From: Podospora pseudoanserina
Lineage: Eukaryota; Ascomycota; Sordariomycetes; Sordariales; Podosporaceae
DNA: 64,000 nucleotides
Assembly (NCBI RefSeq): GCF_035222485.1
Contig: NC_085920.1
Coordinates: 248,001 to 312,000, forward strand
Direction: 5' to 3'
Positions 9,830-21,935 of the stretch are shown one piece after another. A program made the position numbers and the translations under genes. The first letter of the stretch is position 1; each line of letters opens with the position of its first letter. The notes beneath the pieces are model-generated. The model saw only the letters and a list, made by a program, of their open reading frames with translations, had not been told where the DNA came from and ran no database searches.

Positions 9830-11122
9830 GGCGTGCCGAGACTGTCTTATAAGGAGAGACTTTCTAGGTATTGAAGATATCGATTACGATAAGCTACGCT
9901 AGTTTAAACTCTAATATACTATTACACGTTATTACTTATATTAAATTCCTTCATTAGTATCCGATAAAATCCTAAAGAGTTCTTAAGCAGTTCAGACTAA
10001 TCAAAAGTAAAAAGGGGCACCTCGCCATCAAGCTCATGGAAGAGCTCCTGGAGAATTAGTATAATAAAGGCTGGATATTTAGGCTTAGTGTGACGAACGA
10101 ACCCCTATCCAGAACCTCTGAAAGGGATACCAGTCGAAGGCGCTTCTGAGCAATCCTGGTTTGGTACGGTTAAACAGTGTACAGTAACTGGCTTGTTTCA
10201 ATTACATTAGTTAAAACACCAACGAATGTGACTTGAATTACATACTGCGGAACTATCGATGTATATCGGCCAGTTCCTCCGTATATATGTCCCAGTAGAT
10301 CACCTGGATCACTTCCCCCAGCGTAGGCTCACCATGGATCACGGTGCCAAGAGTGATCCTGGATTGCTCCCGTCACCTTAGGATCATTTGGATCACCACG
10401 CTCCTGCGTTCCCATGCGCTCCATTTCCTATTGGTTCCTTTAACAATTGGCTGGGCACTTCTCGTGCCACGCATACTGTTCAACCTGCCCGTTGGTTTAA
10501 CTGTGACACCTCTCGACGGGACATTTCTCTGGGAAGTGTCCTTGGGCTCATCTCCCTGGGAGCCTCCCATCAAGACCCTCCTACTGGAAGGTGTCACAAC
10601 AAATATACTGCGCCAATAGCTATTTAAGCCTACATTCTACAGGCTTCATTAACACCGATTTCAACATTATTTCCGATTATTTAACAAATGATATATATAG
10701 TAAGGAGTAAAATATTAGGATTTAATAAGTAATTTAAGTTAATTAATAATCTTTAATAGCCTCGAAGTCTTTCGTAAAAAAAAAAACCTAAAAATACAGG
10801 TAATTCCGCACAATATAAACTTATCTATAACCTAATAACCCATGGCCTAGAGCCTCAGGCTATTACCAAAACCTTTCATATATCCAGTTAACCAATAGCG
10901 TTCCTTTAATAGCCGCAAAGCACTTAATTACCTACCTTACTTCCCAGTACTAGCCCTCGACGTACAGGAAGATAACAGAAGTACCGTGGTGTGGCCGATT
11001 GGTCAGTTGACGTGTGACAACCAGAACCTGTATTGGCAATTGTTGGTTGTCAGAGAATTGAAAAGTACCGGCAGGGCCACGCGCATCCGCCAACCCAGCT
11101 AACCATTGGGCTTTGAGAGATT
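9830..11122. repeat. AT-rich relic tract, probably RIP-mutated repeat DNA
   Basis: Two AT-rich segments (about 9850-10110 and 10620-10970), with many stops in all frames and TA-rich words, flank a normal-composition block. This contrasts with the GC-richer neighbouring genes and is typical of repeat copies hit by C-to-T mutation in ascomycetes. No intact transposon gene can be read, and I do not assign a family. Confidence 0.5.
10502..10598. repeat. 97-base element with 10-base perfect inverted ends
   Basis: TGTGACACCT at 10502-10511 is the exact reverse complement of AGGTGTCACA at 10589-10598. The inner sequence is not strongly palindromic and no clear target-site duplication is seen. It could be a MITE-like remnant, part of a larger repeat, or chance. 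Confidence 0.45.
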
Positions 11123-13284
11123 CTACGGTCTGCGGGATGACCGACGAAGCTTTGGTGAAAGTTGATCAACTGTTTCTTTGTGCCTCTTGAACTTGGCGGC
11201 TTCTGACTTCTTGATGCGTTCAAAGATGTGATCCAAAGTCTCATGATTGTCCTTGAAAGAAAGGCCGCTCTCCGGGTCAATGGGTTCCAGCCCATGCTGC
11301 ACAGCATCGAAACAAGGCACCGTCTTGCTGATGAGATTCAGCTGCCGCGCTGCACGCCTTTCCAGTCGCTTCGCTTGCTTTGCTTGGTGCGCGATTTTAC
11401 TGATGGAATGGGTGAAAGATTTCTTCATCTTCTGTTTTCCCGTCACGTTGGCCATCCAATCCACCACGGAACCCCCCTGAGTAAGACCGACCTGCTTCCA
11501 GTAGCCGTCAGGATTCCTTGGGATGTCACCAAAAAACCACCTCGTCTTGCCACCTTGCACGGCGTAAAGAAACTCCATGTCCACCCAGGGGTTGCTTGGT
11601 GCGATCGTACCGAGTGCGTGATAAAGTTGACCCGGTAGCAAGAGAGAGGACCCTTCTCTCTCGATGTGTTGGCAAAAGAGCAAATCATCATATCACACGC
11701 AGACGATGAATAGACCACAGTGCAAGGGATGGGAACGATGAAAGCCGCGGAGGAACTCACCAATATTTACCAATCTTCTGGCCTGTTTATCTTCCGGCCT
11801 GTTTATCTTCTTCCTGGTAAAACAGGGCTTCGAAGTCTTGACGTACGTCATAAGCCGTGTTGAAGTCCATCGATAACATCTTTACTTCCTGATCCAGAAA
11901 TTCTAAGGCATCAGGCGTGGCCGAAAAGAGTCTATGGATGTCAAACAATGCCGAAAAAGCAAAGCAATGAGCAAAACGGAAAGCGATATCATGATCGTCC
12001 CCACCGCTGGAGAAGATGCCTGCGGCTACAATGCCTCGTAGTAGGTCTTCCTCCACGTGCATGGGAACGGCGGCTGATTGAGCCTCGTTCAAGAAGTCAC
12101 GAGCATCCAACATGAAGCGACAGAATGCGCCACGGTCCATTCTCCATTTCCCGTTGTTTGACATACCTGGCAAACTATCTTGCACCTGGAGTTGAGTCTT
12201 GCGATCGAATTCATGGCTTAAGCGAGCAAGAGTGTCGCTCTCGGGAGCCGAGAATACAGAAATTCCTCTCTGCAACATGCCCCCAGCCAGCCAAATGGTC
12301 CAGTCGGCAATAACATAGTCCTTCATCGATCAATCAGTCCCGTTTCGACTGACGCATTGCAATGGGGTGGCCGGGCTTCTGCACGACGGAATCTTGTCTT
12401 CGTCGCAATGCATAGAATAGAGCTTTTCCAAGAGCGAAAGACACAACAAATCTCCAGAAGGGTACAAATCGGCGGCCACTTCCACTTCTATTAATATCCT
12501 TGGCGAGTTGAATAGCTGTGTTTGATGCCACCGCGACCGACGTGAGATGCGCATCACCTTTGAGATGCGAGGTTCAAAGACTGGCGACATAGTCGCGAAG
12601 GATCGTAGCAGTAGCGTGAATCGAGGCGGACAGGAGAAATGTGTCGAGATCAGATTGGTTGTCTTTGGCTTCGTATTGAACCTCCGTTGCGGGCTCCTGC
12701 TCATCGTCTTGACGTTCTGGAGAAACACTGACGGGTACTCGCGGTCTTTTCTAAACCGGAATCAGACGTTTGAGAGACTGTTAGACCCTCGTACCGATTG
12801 GAAGAAGTGGCATTGCTTCGCGATAGCCTGAGATTCCCACCTTGGAAGTGACATCCTCCGTGTTTTGGTCGGCCGCTGGCGGTGCTTGTACAGTCTCAAG
12901 AACATCACGAACTTGTTCAGGATCCCAAATAAACGTGGCATGTCCATCGTTGTTGTCCTTGAATTTTGAAATTCTCGCCCAGATTGTCAAAAACATGGTC
13001 CGAGTTTTGATGATATCGCGAAGAGCCGAGCGGATAAAGTCAATCGGTGCAATAAATTGAGAAATGTTGTAGCCCGCGCCTTTGTCTTAAGAATCAGCGA
13101 TGGCCTTAGCCATGGGGACAAAATCTCTCGTCTTCGGAATAGACTTGGTAACAGTCGAGCTGTCATGCTCTTTGAATAGGTGCCTGAGTATCTTCCCAGC
13201 CTCTGCGAGCCAGGTGGTGACAATTTCGGTATCCCTCTTAAACTGTACATTGTAAGGAGGTAAAGTTTGGAGTTTGATATCCAT
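11123..13284 (-). pseudogene. DUF6604-family gene, broken
   Basis: The minus strand reads as one fungal DUF6604-type protein in pieces. The N-terminus starts at 13284 (MDIKLQTLPPYNVQFKRDTE...WLAEAGKILRHLF...FVPMAKAIA), matching the family's YKRDT...W...LAK.IA pattern. An in-frame TAA at 13087-13089 interrupts it, and the same frame then continues (YNISQFIAPIDFIRSALRDIIKTRT). A likely 44-base intron begins near 12796. The following part (about 12330-12770) alternates between frames, with a TGA and at least one frameshift. A long block at 11787-12326 and another at 11123-11683, separated by a likely GTGAGT intron, are clean. A 16-base tandem duplication at 11780-11811 shifts the frame at the end of the 11787-12326 block. 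The role of DUF6604 proteins is unknown. Confidence 0.75.
11780..11811 (-). repeat. 16-base tandem duplication inside the DUF6604 relic
   Basis: GGCCTGTTTATCTTCC is followed at once by GGCCTGTTTATCTTCT. Sixteen is not a multiple of three, so the duplication changes the frame just before the putative exon end. Confidence 0.9.
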
Positions 13285-13597
13285 GTTGCCCTGTCATAGA
13301 GCAACCCAAAGAGGAAAGTCGACCTTCGGTAAACTGGACGATAGTGGTCTTCATGTAGCATGACATATGCGCAAAGTTGATTGTTGCTGGAAACGGTAAC
13401 TCAAAAGTTATCACAAGCTGGCATGCCGTGATGGTGTTTGCGCCTTTCATCGGCGGCGTGGTCACAGATATGACTTTGCTCACCATCACAAATAACTCAA
13501 TACCTGCCATCAAACGTTACATCCTCAGTTTCATGGTCTACCCAAAATTATAGACATGTAGTTCGTTAAGCAGAAAACATGATGGCCAGCCGCCTCT
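13285..13597. other. Intergenic region
   Basis: Upstream sequence of the DUF6604 relic; it probably held its promoter and possibly a diverged 5' part. Nothing else recognised. Confidence 0.5.
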
Positions 13598-14137
13598 TCA
13601 GTATTTTCTTCCACGCAACGGGTCATCCATGTACAAATCCGCATGCACATCCTCCTCGGCCTCGGTCGGCCGTCCTCCTGCCTCTCCAGCCCCCATCAGA
13701 ATGGTGTGATGCATTCCCTGTGGAAGAGGATCGATGTCACCTCTGTCCGCAGCCACGTTGGCCTCACTTTGCGTCGGGTTGACCTTGACCTCGCTGCCAA
13801 AGACTTGGGATTCGTCAAACTCATAGTCGCTATTGGGAATCTGGCCGTGATAGATCACGGTAGAGTAGAAAGAGCGTGCTCGTTCGTCAATGGGAGAGGC
13901 AGCAGACGAAGGGAAATGGCGGTTGACGGTAGTACCGGTTGTATGTGTCGACGGCCCAAAGATGGATCTGTTGGAGGTGAACTCCATGTGTTGAGCCTGC
14001 TGATCCGAGGTCCGATTCAGAGACGAGGCCGCCGATTTGGCACCCTGGCGAGCCCCTTTGGCGCGGGAGGCATATGGCCTGATGCCTAGGGTCACAGTTC
14101 TCGAGACGGCGGGTTTCATTCTGATGGCGGCATGCAT
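13598..14137 (-). CDS. Hypothetical protein, possibly mitochondrial
   Basis: An uninterrupted 179-residue frame with balanced composition. The first 30 residues (MHAAIRMKPAVSRTVTLGIR...) are rich in Arg, Ser and Ala and lack acidic residues, as mitochondrial presequences do; a start at the second Met (residue 7) would keep this feature. Later parts are polar, with a conserved-looking stretch FYSTVIYHGQIPNSDYEFDE. No known domain was recognised. It lies upstream of the DUF6604 relic on the same strand and could be a lineage-restricted gene. The opposite strand also has a 148-codon frame here, so the coding call is moderate. Confidence 0.5.
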   Translation of the reverse strand: MHAAIRMKPAVSRTVTLGIRPYASRAKGARQGAKSAASSLNRTSDQQAQHMEFTSNRSIFGPSTHTTGTTVNRHFPSSAASPIDERARSFYSTVIYHGQIPNSDYEFDESQVFGSEVKVNPTQSEANVAADRGDIDPLPQGMHHTILMGAGEAGGRPTEAEEDVHADLYMDDPLRGRKY

Positions 14138-15263
14138 GACAGTGAATACAATCAGGTATATGCAACAACTAGTTGGCTGCTAAAGGGGAAAGGAAAGATT
14201 GTTTGCCGAGGTTCCTTGGCCTTCAAGTATCATGTCTTGCAAAGCTTCAGGACTCCTCGTCCGTCCATGTGTGAGCGCGGGGCTGCATGCCGTGACGTCG
14301 ACTTGACAGAGGGCTCGACCAATTCCCGGCAACGCTGTCTGTGCGGCTCGGTCGTTTTTTGTCGGCATCATGTCACCATGATCTGGTCGTGAAGCCGAGC
14401 ATTTTCCATATGAAAACAAGCACTCATTCACTACCGGGGTTGTATCGGGAGAAGCCGGCCGAACCCCGCATCCACTTGCAATGGCCGGCAGAGAGTTGTG
14501 TTGATGTCCTGATATTAACAGCGCAGCTACAGCGGGAATCTGGAATGGTGTGCTTGGCTTTTTGTCTGCTGGATAGTAGCGACCTCAGATAGAGGGGCTT
14601 CGAAGGACTTCTCGACACCGGTATACAGGGTATCACCAGTCTTCTGGTAACCGTTTCCAACTCTGTGGAACCAAGCTCGAAGTGCCGAAGCCATGTTTCA
14701 TGCGCACCGGATCACGGAACCGCCGGCAAGCAAAAGTGGTCTTTAGCTCGCCATGTTTCCAGATATGCCTGTCCAATCTGACCAACCAAGAACTCCTCAT
14801 CCTGCTGGGTGAAAATTCACGTCGACCGCGGACCATAGAAAAGACTTGGGCGTCGCGCGTGTAACGGGGATATGCACAGATCTTCAGGGGCCTCAAATGC
14901 GGGGCCGGAGCTATGCTGGGCAGCGATCGGCACCAGGTCCCTGAGATCGGCCCGGCGATCGCCTCTCGGCAAGAGACGAGCGAGTGAGGAGCGCGTTAAG
15001 GTGTCACCGTGTTGCCCTTGGGAATGGTTACGCCAGGGAGATGAAACGTGATGGCCCTCTCTTGCCCAGACAAATGAAGTCATTCCCAGGGACCGAAGCC
15101 AGGGAGTCTTGCGTGGGGTTGGCGTTGGGCACACGCAGGCTGATCGCATGCCAACTTGCGAGATTCCCGTCTGAGAGAAAAGTCTGATATGCCCCATACT
15201 TTGGGTCTCTCTGCTCTTTCTGGCCAAAACAACCACCGGAAACACTCGCAGCAAAAAACGACC
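14138..15263. other. Intergenic region
   Basis: About 1.1 kb with overlapping short frames on both strands, none with family resemblance. It should contain the promoter of the membrane protein that starts at 15264. Confidence 0.5.
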
Positions 15264-16498
15264 ATGTCGGCCACAGTCCTCATCGGGCAGGCTCCCACCA
15301 ATCTTGGCCCACTGACCACAACATTCACACCACCGCCAGAATGCACAGTAGCAGTTGGCGCAGGAAGGGGCGGGTTCCTTGGGGACTTGTTCGGGGGAGG
15401 GGATGACAAGAGTATTGCATATCTGGGACAAGCATGCTCTCGAAATCGAGCTGTCGATGATACAGCATGTTGGCCAGCGACCTCAGAGGGCGCAGAGTCA
15501 AAGAAAGCGCCCTTGAACGGGTGGGGCTTCTACTCGCCGGGCCTGCATTGCCCAGTGGGTTATGCGACTGCTTGTGCGGCAACAGGTGGAAGTGGTGGGG
15601 GGTCTGGATGGCCGGTCCAGTTCAGGCTTCTCGCCGGAGAAACTGCTGTTGGCTGTTGCCCCAGGTTAGTATTCACAAAGAGAATATTGGTATCAGCATG
15701 ACTGACTTGGATAGTGGGTATGGTTGTGCCAATATCAACGGGCAAACATGCACACTGGTGGTGACATCGTCGACTATTCCAACAGTCACCTGCGATGGCA
15801 GCAAAAGCCAAAACTTTGGCTTTCAAACAGTCCCAGACCCTGAAGCATCCATCACAGCATTCAGCATGTTTGCCCCGATGATTCAGATCAACTGGCAGAG
15901 CAGCGATCGGCCAGCCACCACCACATCATCTACCGGCACTGGGTCAACAGCGTCCTCCACCAGACCAACAACATCAAACCCCCTAGCCTCGGCATCTGGC
16001 ACCAAAGTCATTGACACAGAGGACGAATCTGCCGAAGAGACGCTTGTGCTCGATGATAATTCCCAGGCGACTGGGACAGGAAGGGTGCCAACAAGGACGC
16101 TTGGAGCTCCGGGATCGGCTTCGGATGCAGCTGATGCAAGCTCTGGCGAAGATAGCGAAGGGTTGTCATCGAACGTCAAGGTTGGACTTGGTGTAGTGGG
16201 AGCTTCCGTGGTGCTGTTGGCTTTGGTAATTGGGCTGTTTTGGTGCTGGAGGAAACGAAAGAATGCTGCAGAAGAGCAGGAGCTCGATCGGCTGTATGGG
16301 CAAAAGACTGCGACAGGTTCGACCAGTGATTTGACCAGAAGCGACGAGATTCCTGGATGGTGTCGAGGACAGCGTTTGGCAACGCCGACGCAAAAGGAGC
16401 CATTTTTCAGGGAAAGTCTGCGAGAGATGAGGATGCCGGCAGAGCCATATCAACATGGAGGGTCGCCATATTTTCGGGACCCAGGATATCGTGTATAA
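15264..16498 (+). CDS. Single-pass membrane protein with Cys-rich N-terminal domain
   Basis: Two exons, 15264-15664 and 15715-16498, give 394 residues. The 50-base intron starts GTTAGT, has a GACTGAC branch site and ends GATAG. Splicing produces the motif CCPSGYGC, which neither open frame alone contains. The N-terminal ~200 residues have spaced cysteines, a Gly-rich FLGDLFGGGDD segment and an aromatic/Gly composition. A Ser/Thr-rich linker follows, then one hydrophobic segment (about residues 288-312, VGLGVVGASVVLLALVIGLF) with a WRKRKN stop-transfer sequence and a cytoplasmic tail. This is the layout of fungal Mid2/Wsc-like cell-surface sensors, although no standard WSC or signal peptide is seen at the N-terminus. 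The exact family is uncertain. Confidence 0.8.
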
Positions 16499-16821
16499 GT
16501 TTCATGTAGACCTCGCAGGTTAAGTTGTTGCAATGCAATGCCATCTCATTCAGAAGAACAAAGTGATTGAACCATTGCCAAGGCAGACATGTAGGGCTGC
16601 ACGGACCATCTCTAGCACGTGCGTCATCGCCAGTGGGTGCCAAGAGGCAACCGCCAGCAACATGCAGAGAGCTCCCAATGGCCAGCCCAAGCGTCCATCC
16701 CATCGTCTCAATGGGGGAGAATGCGACGAGAAAAACAGACGCGCGTGTCATGCTAAGAAGCAATTTATTTTCCTTTCTTTAGTTTCACCCAGTTTCTGCT
16801 CCTTGTTTTCGATATGAAACC
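16499..16821. other. Intergenic region
   Basis: Short spacer between two genes on the same strand; a T-rich tract just before 16822 is promoter-like. No gene recognised. Confidence 0.5.
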
Positions 16822-18676
16822 ATGTCCGCCGAGTCCACGCGCCCCCTGCTGTTGCCCCAGAATCGCAAACTCCGTCATCTTCGAGGCATCTCGCTGAGAA
16901 ACCTCGCCTTTACGCGACCGCGCGGCCGAACCATTGACGATGCTGCTCTTAACAAGAGCCCTGCCAAGCTCGAGTCCCTGCGAAATTCACCCCAGATACA
17001 CCATGCCCTCTCTTCGGAACAGCTACGACCGGGTCCAGGGCGGCGGAGGAGCACCAACCTTGTTGGTGCCAGTCCAGTGACAAGGCAGAAACGAATCGAG
17101 GATACATTCGACAGCAAGCTGGCCGACGCATTCTTCTCCCTTCATGTCGAAGGAGAGGAAGAGCCCGTCTATATCAGCGAGGTTGCCGAGAGGGCTACAG
17201 TATGTTTGTTTTACCTCCAAATATTGACGATCCAACGGAGGGGTAGACTGTTAATGCACCGGGCAGAATTTTAATTTTAGCTTATTCGAACTGTCTGAGC
17301 TGGACTCGACCATTACCCAGACCCCGAGAGTCACCATCAAGATATGGACCAATAGACACGATACATGGAGCTTGCTGCTGGAGGACGATGTCGACCTGAG
17401 GGCGCTCAACTGGCTGGGCACCATGCAGAATGTGCACTTCCCACCGAACAGCCTGGTCTTCCACATGGTTGACGGCATCTACTCGCTCGAACTTTCCAAC
17501 AAATACCCCCCACCAAAGAAGATGCCCCCGATACCCACGTCGTCTTACAATGCCCTCATGCGCCTCGCAACACTTGACAATTCGATCCAAGACGCTCTAG
17601 CCACCCGCGAGTCACTCACTCGGCAAATTAACGACCTCCTGGCCAAAGAGACCCCCAACCAAGTCCCCGCAGCCCAAGACTCTCTCGCCCTCGCCGAGAA
17701 ATATCTAGCGGTGCAGAAGCGCACCGTTGAAGCCTCCAAAAAGCGCAACCAAGAGCTTCGCGCCTCAATCGAAGCCCGGCGGTCCGCCATTGCTGAAGGC
17801 AGGGCCCTCCAGGAAAGGGCCGAGACCGACGTTAACAACGCCACCGAGAAGCTTGCCCACTCCAAGATACTCCTTGCCAGAACAAGAGAGCAAATTCACG
17901 GCCAGCGCCGGCGCATTTGCGAAGACCTTGACAGAATCTGGCGCATCAACTCTGTCTCCACTCCTGGGACACCTCCCTTATCATTTACCATCTGCGATTT
18001 GCCGCTCCCCAACACGATTTACGACGACGCACTCCTCAAAGGAACTGGAAGCGATACCCTCAGCGCTGCGCTGGGGTATGTAGCCCAGCTGACAGACAAC
18101 CTGCAGTGTTACCTGGGTGTTCCACTGCCCTATCCCATCCGGCCATACGGGTCTCGGTCAACCATCCGGGATGAGATTTCGCAACTACCAGACACACAAC
18201 GAGATTTCCCACTCTATGTTCCTAGGGGAGGGTCAAGCGCGCAATACCGTTTCGACTATGGGTGGTTTCTACTCAACAAGGATATCGAGACGTTGTGTGT
18301 CAGCCAGGGGTTGAAGGTTGTGGACATCAGGCACACGCTACCGAACCTGAAGTATCTGCTGTATGTCTGCAGCGCGGGGACGGACGAGATACCAGACCGG
18401 AAGAGAGGCGGGGTGAGGGGGTTGTGGGCGGGACGGTATAGGAACTTGACGGTGGCGGGGATGACAGCAGATGATGAGGCGAGTAGCTTTGGAGGGAGTA
18501 GGAGGGGCAGCGATGCTAGCAGTGTCGTTGGTGGTATTGGGCAGAGGAGGGGCGAGGATCTGAGGGGGAAGATTATCGGCGGCAGTACCGGGAACGGGGG
18601 TGTGCCTGGGTTTGAGGAGGCGGAGGTCAAGATGACGTTGCGGACGAAAGGGATGAGGGAGAGTGTTGCGCAGTAG
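16822..18676 (+). CDS. Vps38/UVRAG-like PI3-kinase complex II subunit
   Basis: Exons 16822-17199 and 17267-18676 encode 595 residues; the 67-base intron begins GTATGT and ends GGGCAG. The junction restores the conserved stretch ERATNFNFSLFELSELD, the start of the C2-like part of fungal UVRAG/Vps38 proteins (Pfam Atg14/UVRAG, PF10186). A coiled coil covers about residues 230-350 (LTRQINDLL... to ...RRRICEDLDRIWRI). The C-terminal domain carries LPLPN, LGYVAQLTDNLQCYLGVPLPYPI and the YRFDYGWFLLNKDIETL block. Known family members hold Vps34-Vps15-Vps30 in the endosomal complex II for vacuolar protein sorting and autophagy. The tail is Gly/Ser/Arg-rich and probably disordered. Confidence 0.9.
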
Positions 18677-18868
18677 AGTTTTGTCCTACAGGCGCGTTTA
18701 GCATTATCAGCAACTGCATGGATGGGTATCATTAGGTTGTTTTGCAGCTTCAAGAATTTGAGATACCCCTTTTACTTGGTACCATTTCGCAAAAGAAACT
18801 ACATCTTGTTGTTCCTATCGACTACCAACCCCCACCACACATAAAAGCCCATTGGCTAAAACATTTAT

Positions 18869-19377
18869 CTACACAGCCTCAAAAGTCTGACTGCCAACAT
18901 AAGAAGTAGGGTTGGGCTGAGCAACCCAGTCGGCCGCGGGGCTGAAAAAGTCCAAGATCACCGAAGTCCCGACGACGTGAATATCCGACACCACGATCCG
19001 GTACTCGTTGAACGGGGTCTTGTTCCACCGGAGGAACACGAGAGGGTCGCTGCTCGAGGTCCAGTGGCCAGAGTTGGCGGGGATGGTGCTGCCTGAGGTG
19101 GTGTGCGAGAAGTTGACGGTGATGTTTTCGGGGAGGAGGGTCAGGGTGGCGGCGTAGCTGGGGAGTTTGTTAGTCGGTGTGAAGGGGGTGAGAAAGGGGG
19201 GTTGAGGACTGACGAGCAGGAGGTGGAGGTGCAGGTTGCTGTGAACTTGGAGAAGCGGGCAGAGGTGGAGTGGCGGGCTTCGATGGCGGCCGGGGCGGGA
19301 GCAGGAGCAGGAGCCGCGGTGGTGAGGGTGGTGAGGAGGGCCAAGGAGGCGGTGGTGAGGAGGGTGGTGAGCTTCAT
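18869..19377 (-). CDS. Small secreted protein
   Basis: Two exons on the minus strand, 19214-19377 and 18869-19157, give 150 residues. The 56-base intron (GTCAGT...CCCCAG) contains a GACTAAC branch point. A signal peptide (MKLTTLLTTASLALLTTLTTA) is followed by an Ala-Pro repeat (APAPAPAPAA) and a compact domain with a TCTSTSCSS motif and beta-rich C-terminal part (NITVNFSHTTSG, EYRIVVSDIHVVG). No named family recognised. The cleavage site and AP-rich propeptide resemble many fungal secreted proteins. Confidence 0.8.
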
Positions 19378-20322
19378 TTTGAGAGTTGGAAGTGAGCAAG
19401 TTGGTTGTGTCTGTTGGTGATGGGGATGGTAAAAGAAAACAGAGGTGTGGTGGGGGAACATGGCCTTCTTATAGACGGATCTCTTCCACGCTTTTCTCTC
19501 CTGAAGAGGTTGTTTGTCATGGATTCTCAGGGGATGCCATGTTGACGCTTGGGGAGCTTCAATAGTGCATGTAGCCTGTTCCTTTGTAAGGGTGTTGCAT
19601 GAGGCTATCCAGGTGGCCTGCCTCACGAGTCCATTGTTTTGCACGCAATGCAATCCAGATCACGCCCAAGTTTGGTACGACATGCTCATTCGTACTTTGC
19701 CCCTTGCACTATGCTACATGTAGGAGTCCTGTTTTGGTTGGTAACTGGGCTAACCTTTGGCAAGACCGTCTGCTCTCGAAACTTGAATATGAGGCAGCTC
19801 CCAGCACAACTGGAGTCAGTCCAATACTGCTGCTAACGGATCACTCGAGCAACTTGACGGCGTCTCTCCGAGTGTTGCTCTGTTGTCTCATAGACTGTCC
19901 CCCAAAATGGCGAATGTGGTAGTCCCCCATACCTAGGCGATAGTCTGACATAACTGTGTGACCAAAACGCGGGGGTTGACCTCCTCTCAGTTCTAGCGTG
20001 ACTCTGTCAGCTTCATGTTTAGACATCTCACCGTCGGGGAAAATGCAAGACAAGGATGGCAAAAGTCCGAACCTGTCACTCACAGAAATCTCTAGCTTGG
20101 AAACGTCTAGTGTCAGCCCTAGGAAGGCTCCCCGGACCAATTCAAGTGTGGCGGACATGTAAGTCACGATCCTACCCGTCGACTTGTAACTGACAGGTTC
20201 TAGTGGTCTTTTGAAAACCAAACAACCCACCACCACAATGACACACCGAACGGCATTCAACTTCCACCGAGAACCCGAAGAGCATGAACAAGAATAGAAA
20301 ACATTTGTCACCAAAGTCACTA
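19378..20322. other. Intergenic region
   Basis: About 945 bases. A minus-strand 159-codon frame (19841-20320) sits just downstream of the SAT4-type gene but has unremarkable composition and is more likely 3' UTR. No other content supported. Confidence 0.5.
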
Positions 20323-21935
20323 CTACTCCTTTGTGATAGTAACCCTCGTATCAACCCTAATCCTGTCATCCGGCACCGCAGCCCCAGGACTTAACCTCCC
20401 CGTCCTGAGCATATAATCCATCCGAGCATCCTCCCCCGGCCGACTCCTGCTAACCGGAGACCTCGGGCTGGCAGGACTAGAATTCAAGCTTTTCCCCCTC
20501 TCAACATCCACTGCCCACCCAGAATCCGTCCCATCCCTAATCTCCACATACCGATCATGATTCCCCCTCACCCCCATCGCTCCCCCATCCACCACCCCAA
20601 GCCAATGTTTGCTGTTCCTCCTACTCCCTCCCTTTTCCTGAAAGTTTTCCGACTCCTCGCCCGACGATCCCAATCCCTGGAATCCATACTGCAAATCCGT
20701 CGGACTGGCCAACGACCCCAAGTCATTCCGCACTCCCTTTGACGGCCTGCTCCCAATCGTAGGAGGCCCTCGTCCGTTGATCCGCCCCTCCGCGTAATTA
20801 TAATACTGGTTGTTATCCCCCGCACCACTTTGCCCATTCGACGATCCCGATACCCTCGAGCTGAGAAGCCCAGGGAAGAACTTGGCAATAAAAGGTTTCA
20901 ACGTCATGACACAGGCGCAAACAATAGCACCGTTAACCTCAACCGCGGTAAGATAGCTGAGCTCGGCGGCGGCGTAGGTGAAATCAAGGTCGGTCTGAAC
21001 CCGAATAAGCTGCATCAGTCGAAGGATAGAAATAAAACAGACCAAGAACCCAAAACCAAACACCCCCGACAATGCCAGCTTCTGGCGGCGAGGGAGGCGG
21101 ATGGACCAGACAACCGGCATGGGCAACAAAAAGATCAAAAAGTCAGTCACTATTTCCCCTTGTTAGCTGTCTCTCCCCGAGAAATGAACCCAAGGCAACA
21201 ACAAACCCATATGCATCCCCGTATTGCTCCACCACACACTCTGCGCATGGCAGTACTTTTTCTCCACGGTAAAATCCCAATAGCTATTCAGCGGTATACA
21301 CGCCGTAAACGTCGCCAGCGCCATGAACAGGTGCGTGATGATCACAATCCCGAGCAGGATCTGCCCCGCCAACCTCGCCCACTTGAAGGTGAACAAATGG
21401 ATATACAGCAGCAGGATGCTGATTTTGGAGAAGCAAAGCGTGATGAGGTAGAACAAGATGCCGTACCAGGCCGCCCGGCCCCAGGCAATCGCCGAGGGGG
21501 TGTCGTTGGGGTCAAGATCCCAGACGTGCTGACCTGCGCCGTGTGTTGCTTGTTCAATCACCCCTCCGCATGTTGCACCAGCGAATATCTGATCATGGCC
21601 TTGTGTTAGAAAGTGTAGCAAAATTCGAACAAAGCTAGACGTGAAAATACCAAGGCAACAAGTATACTCCAGTCTGAGCCCCCAATCACTTTGATCAGGA
21701 CCCCTCTAGTGTAAAATCGGAGGGCCACAAAAAGAGCTGCGATAAACCAACATATCGAAGCCGAGGCAATGATATTGACCACAAGAGAGTCATGGGCTAG
21801 ACCTGCAAAGTCGACTACTGGGGCCCCTGGCGGCAGCGGCGGCGGCGGTGGTGGTGATGATGATGATGATGATGATGGCGGAGGTGGAGAATCTGGTGAG
21901 GGGTTGGGTGGTAATGTGGTGGCGGTGTCAATCAT
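20323..21935 (-). CDS. SAT4-type rhodopsin-like seven-helix membrane protein
   Basis: Three minus-strand exons, 21651-21935, 21207-21588 and 20323-21149, give 497 residues. Introns of 62 and 57 bases have GT...AG ends and CTAAC branch sites (TTCTAACA and AGCTAACA). The N-terminus has a Ser run and a Pro run before the first membrane helix. Several hydrophobic helices follow, with the family-typical blocks FYLITLCFSKISILLLYIH, the post-splice HMVTDFLIFLLPMPVVW, and FGFLVCFISILRL. A Cys pair (TACIPLNSYWDF, KKYCHAQ) lies in the usual extracellular loop. The C-terminal 170 residues are polar and Ser-rich, probably a cytoplasmic tail. Fungal proteins of this type (Pfam PF20684, earlier DUF3328/SAT4-like groups) are presumed receptors or membrane sensors; ligand unknown. 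Confidence 0.88.

Noticed and set aside
19841-20320. 159-codon minus-strand frame downstream of the SAT4-type gene
   Set aside because: No recognisable domain; sits where the 3' UTR is expected.
20830-21609. 259-codon plus-strand frame across the SAT4-type gene
   Set aside because: Antisense to three well-spliced exons; very basic, repetitive composition typical of a shadow frame.
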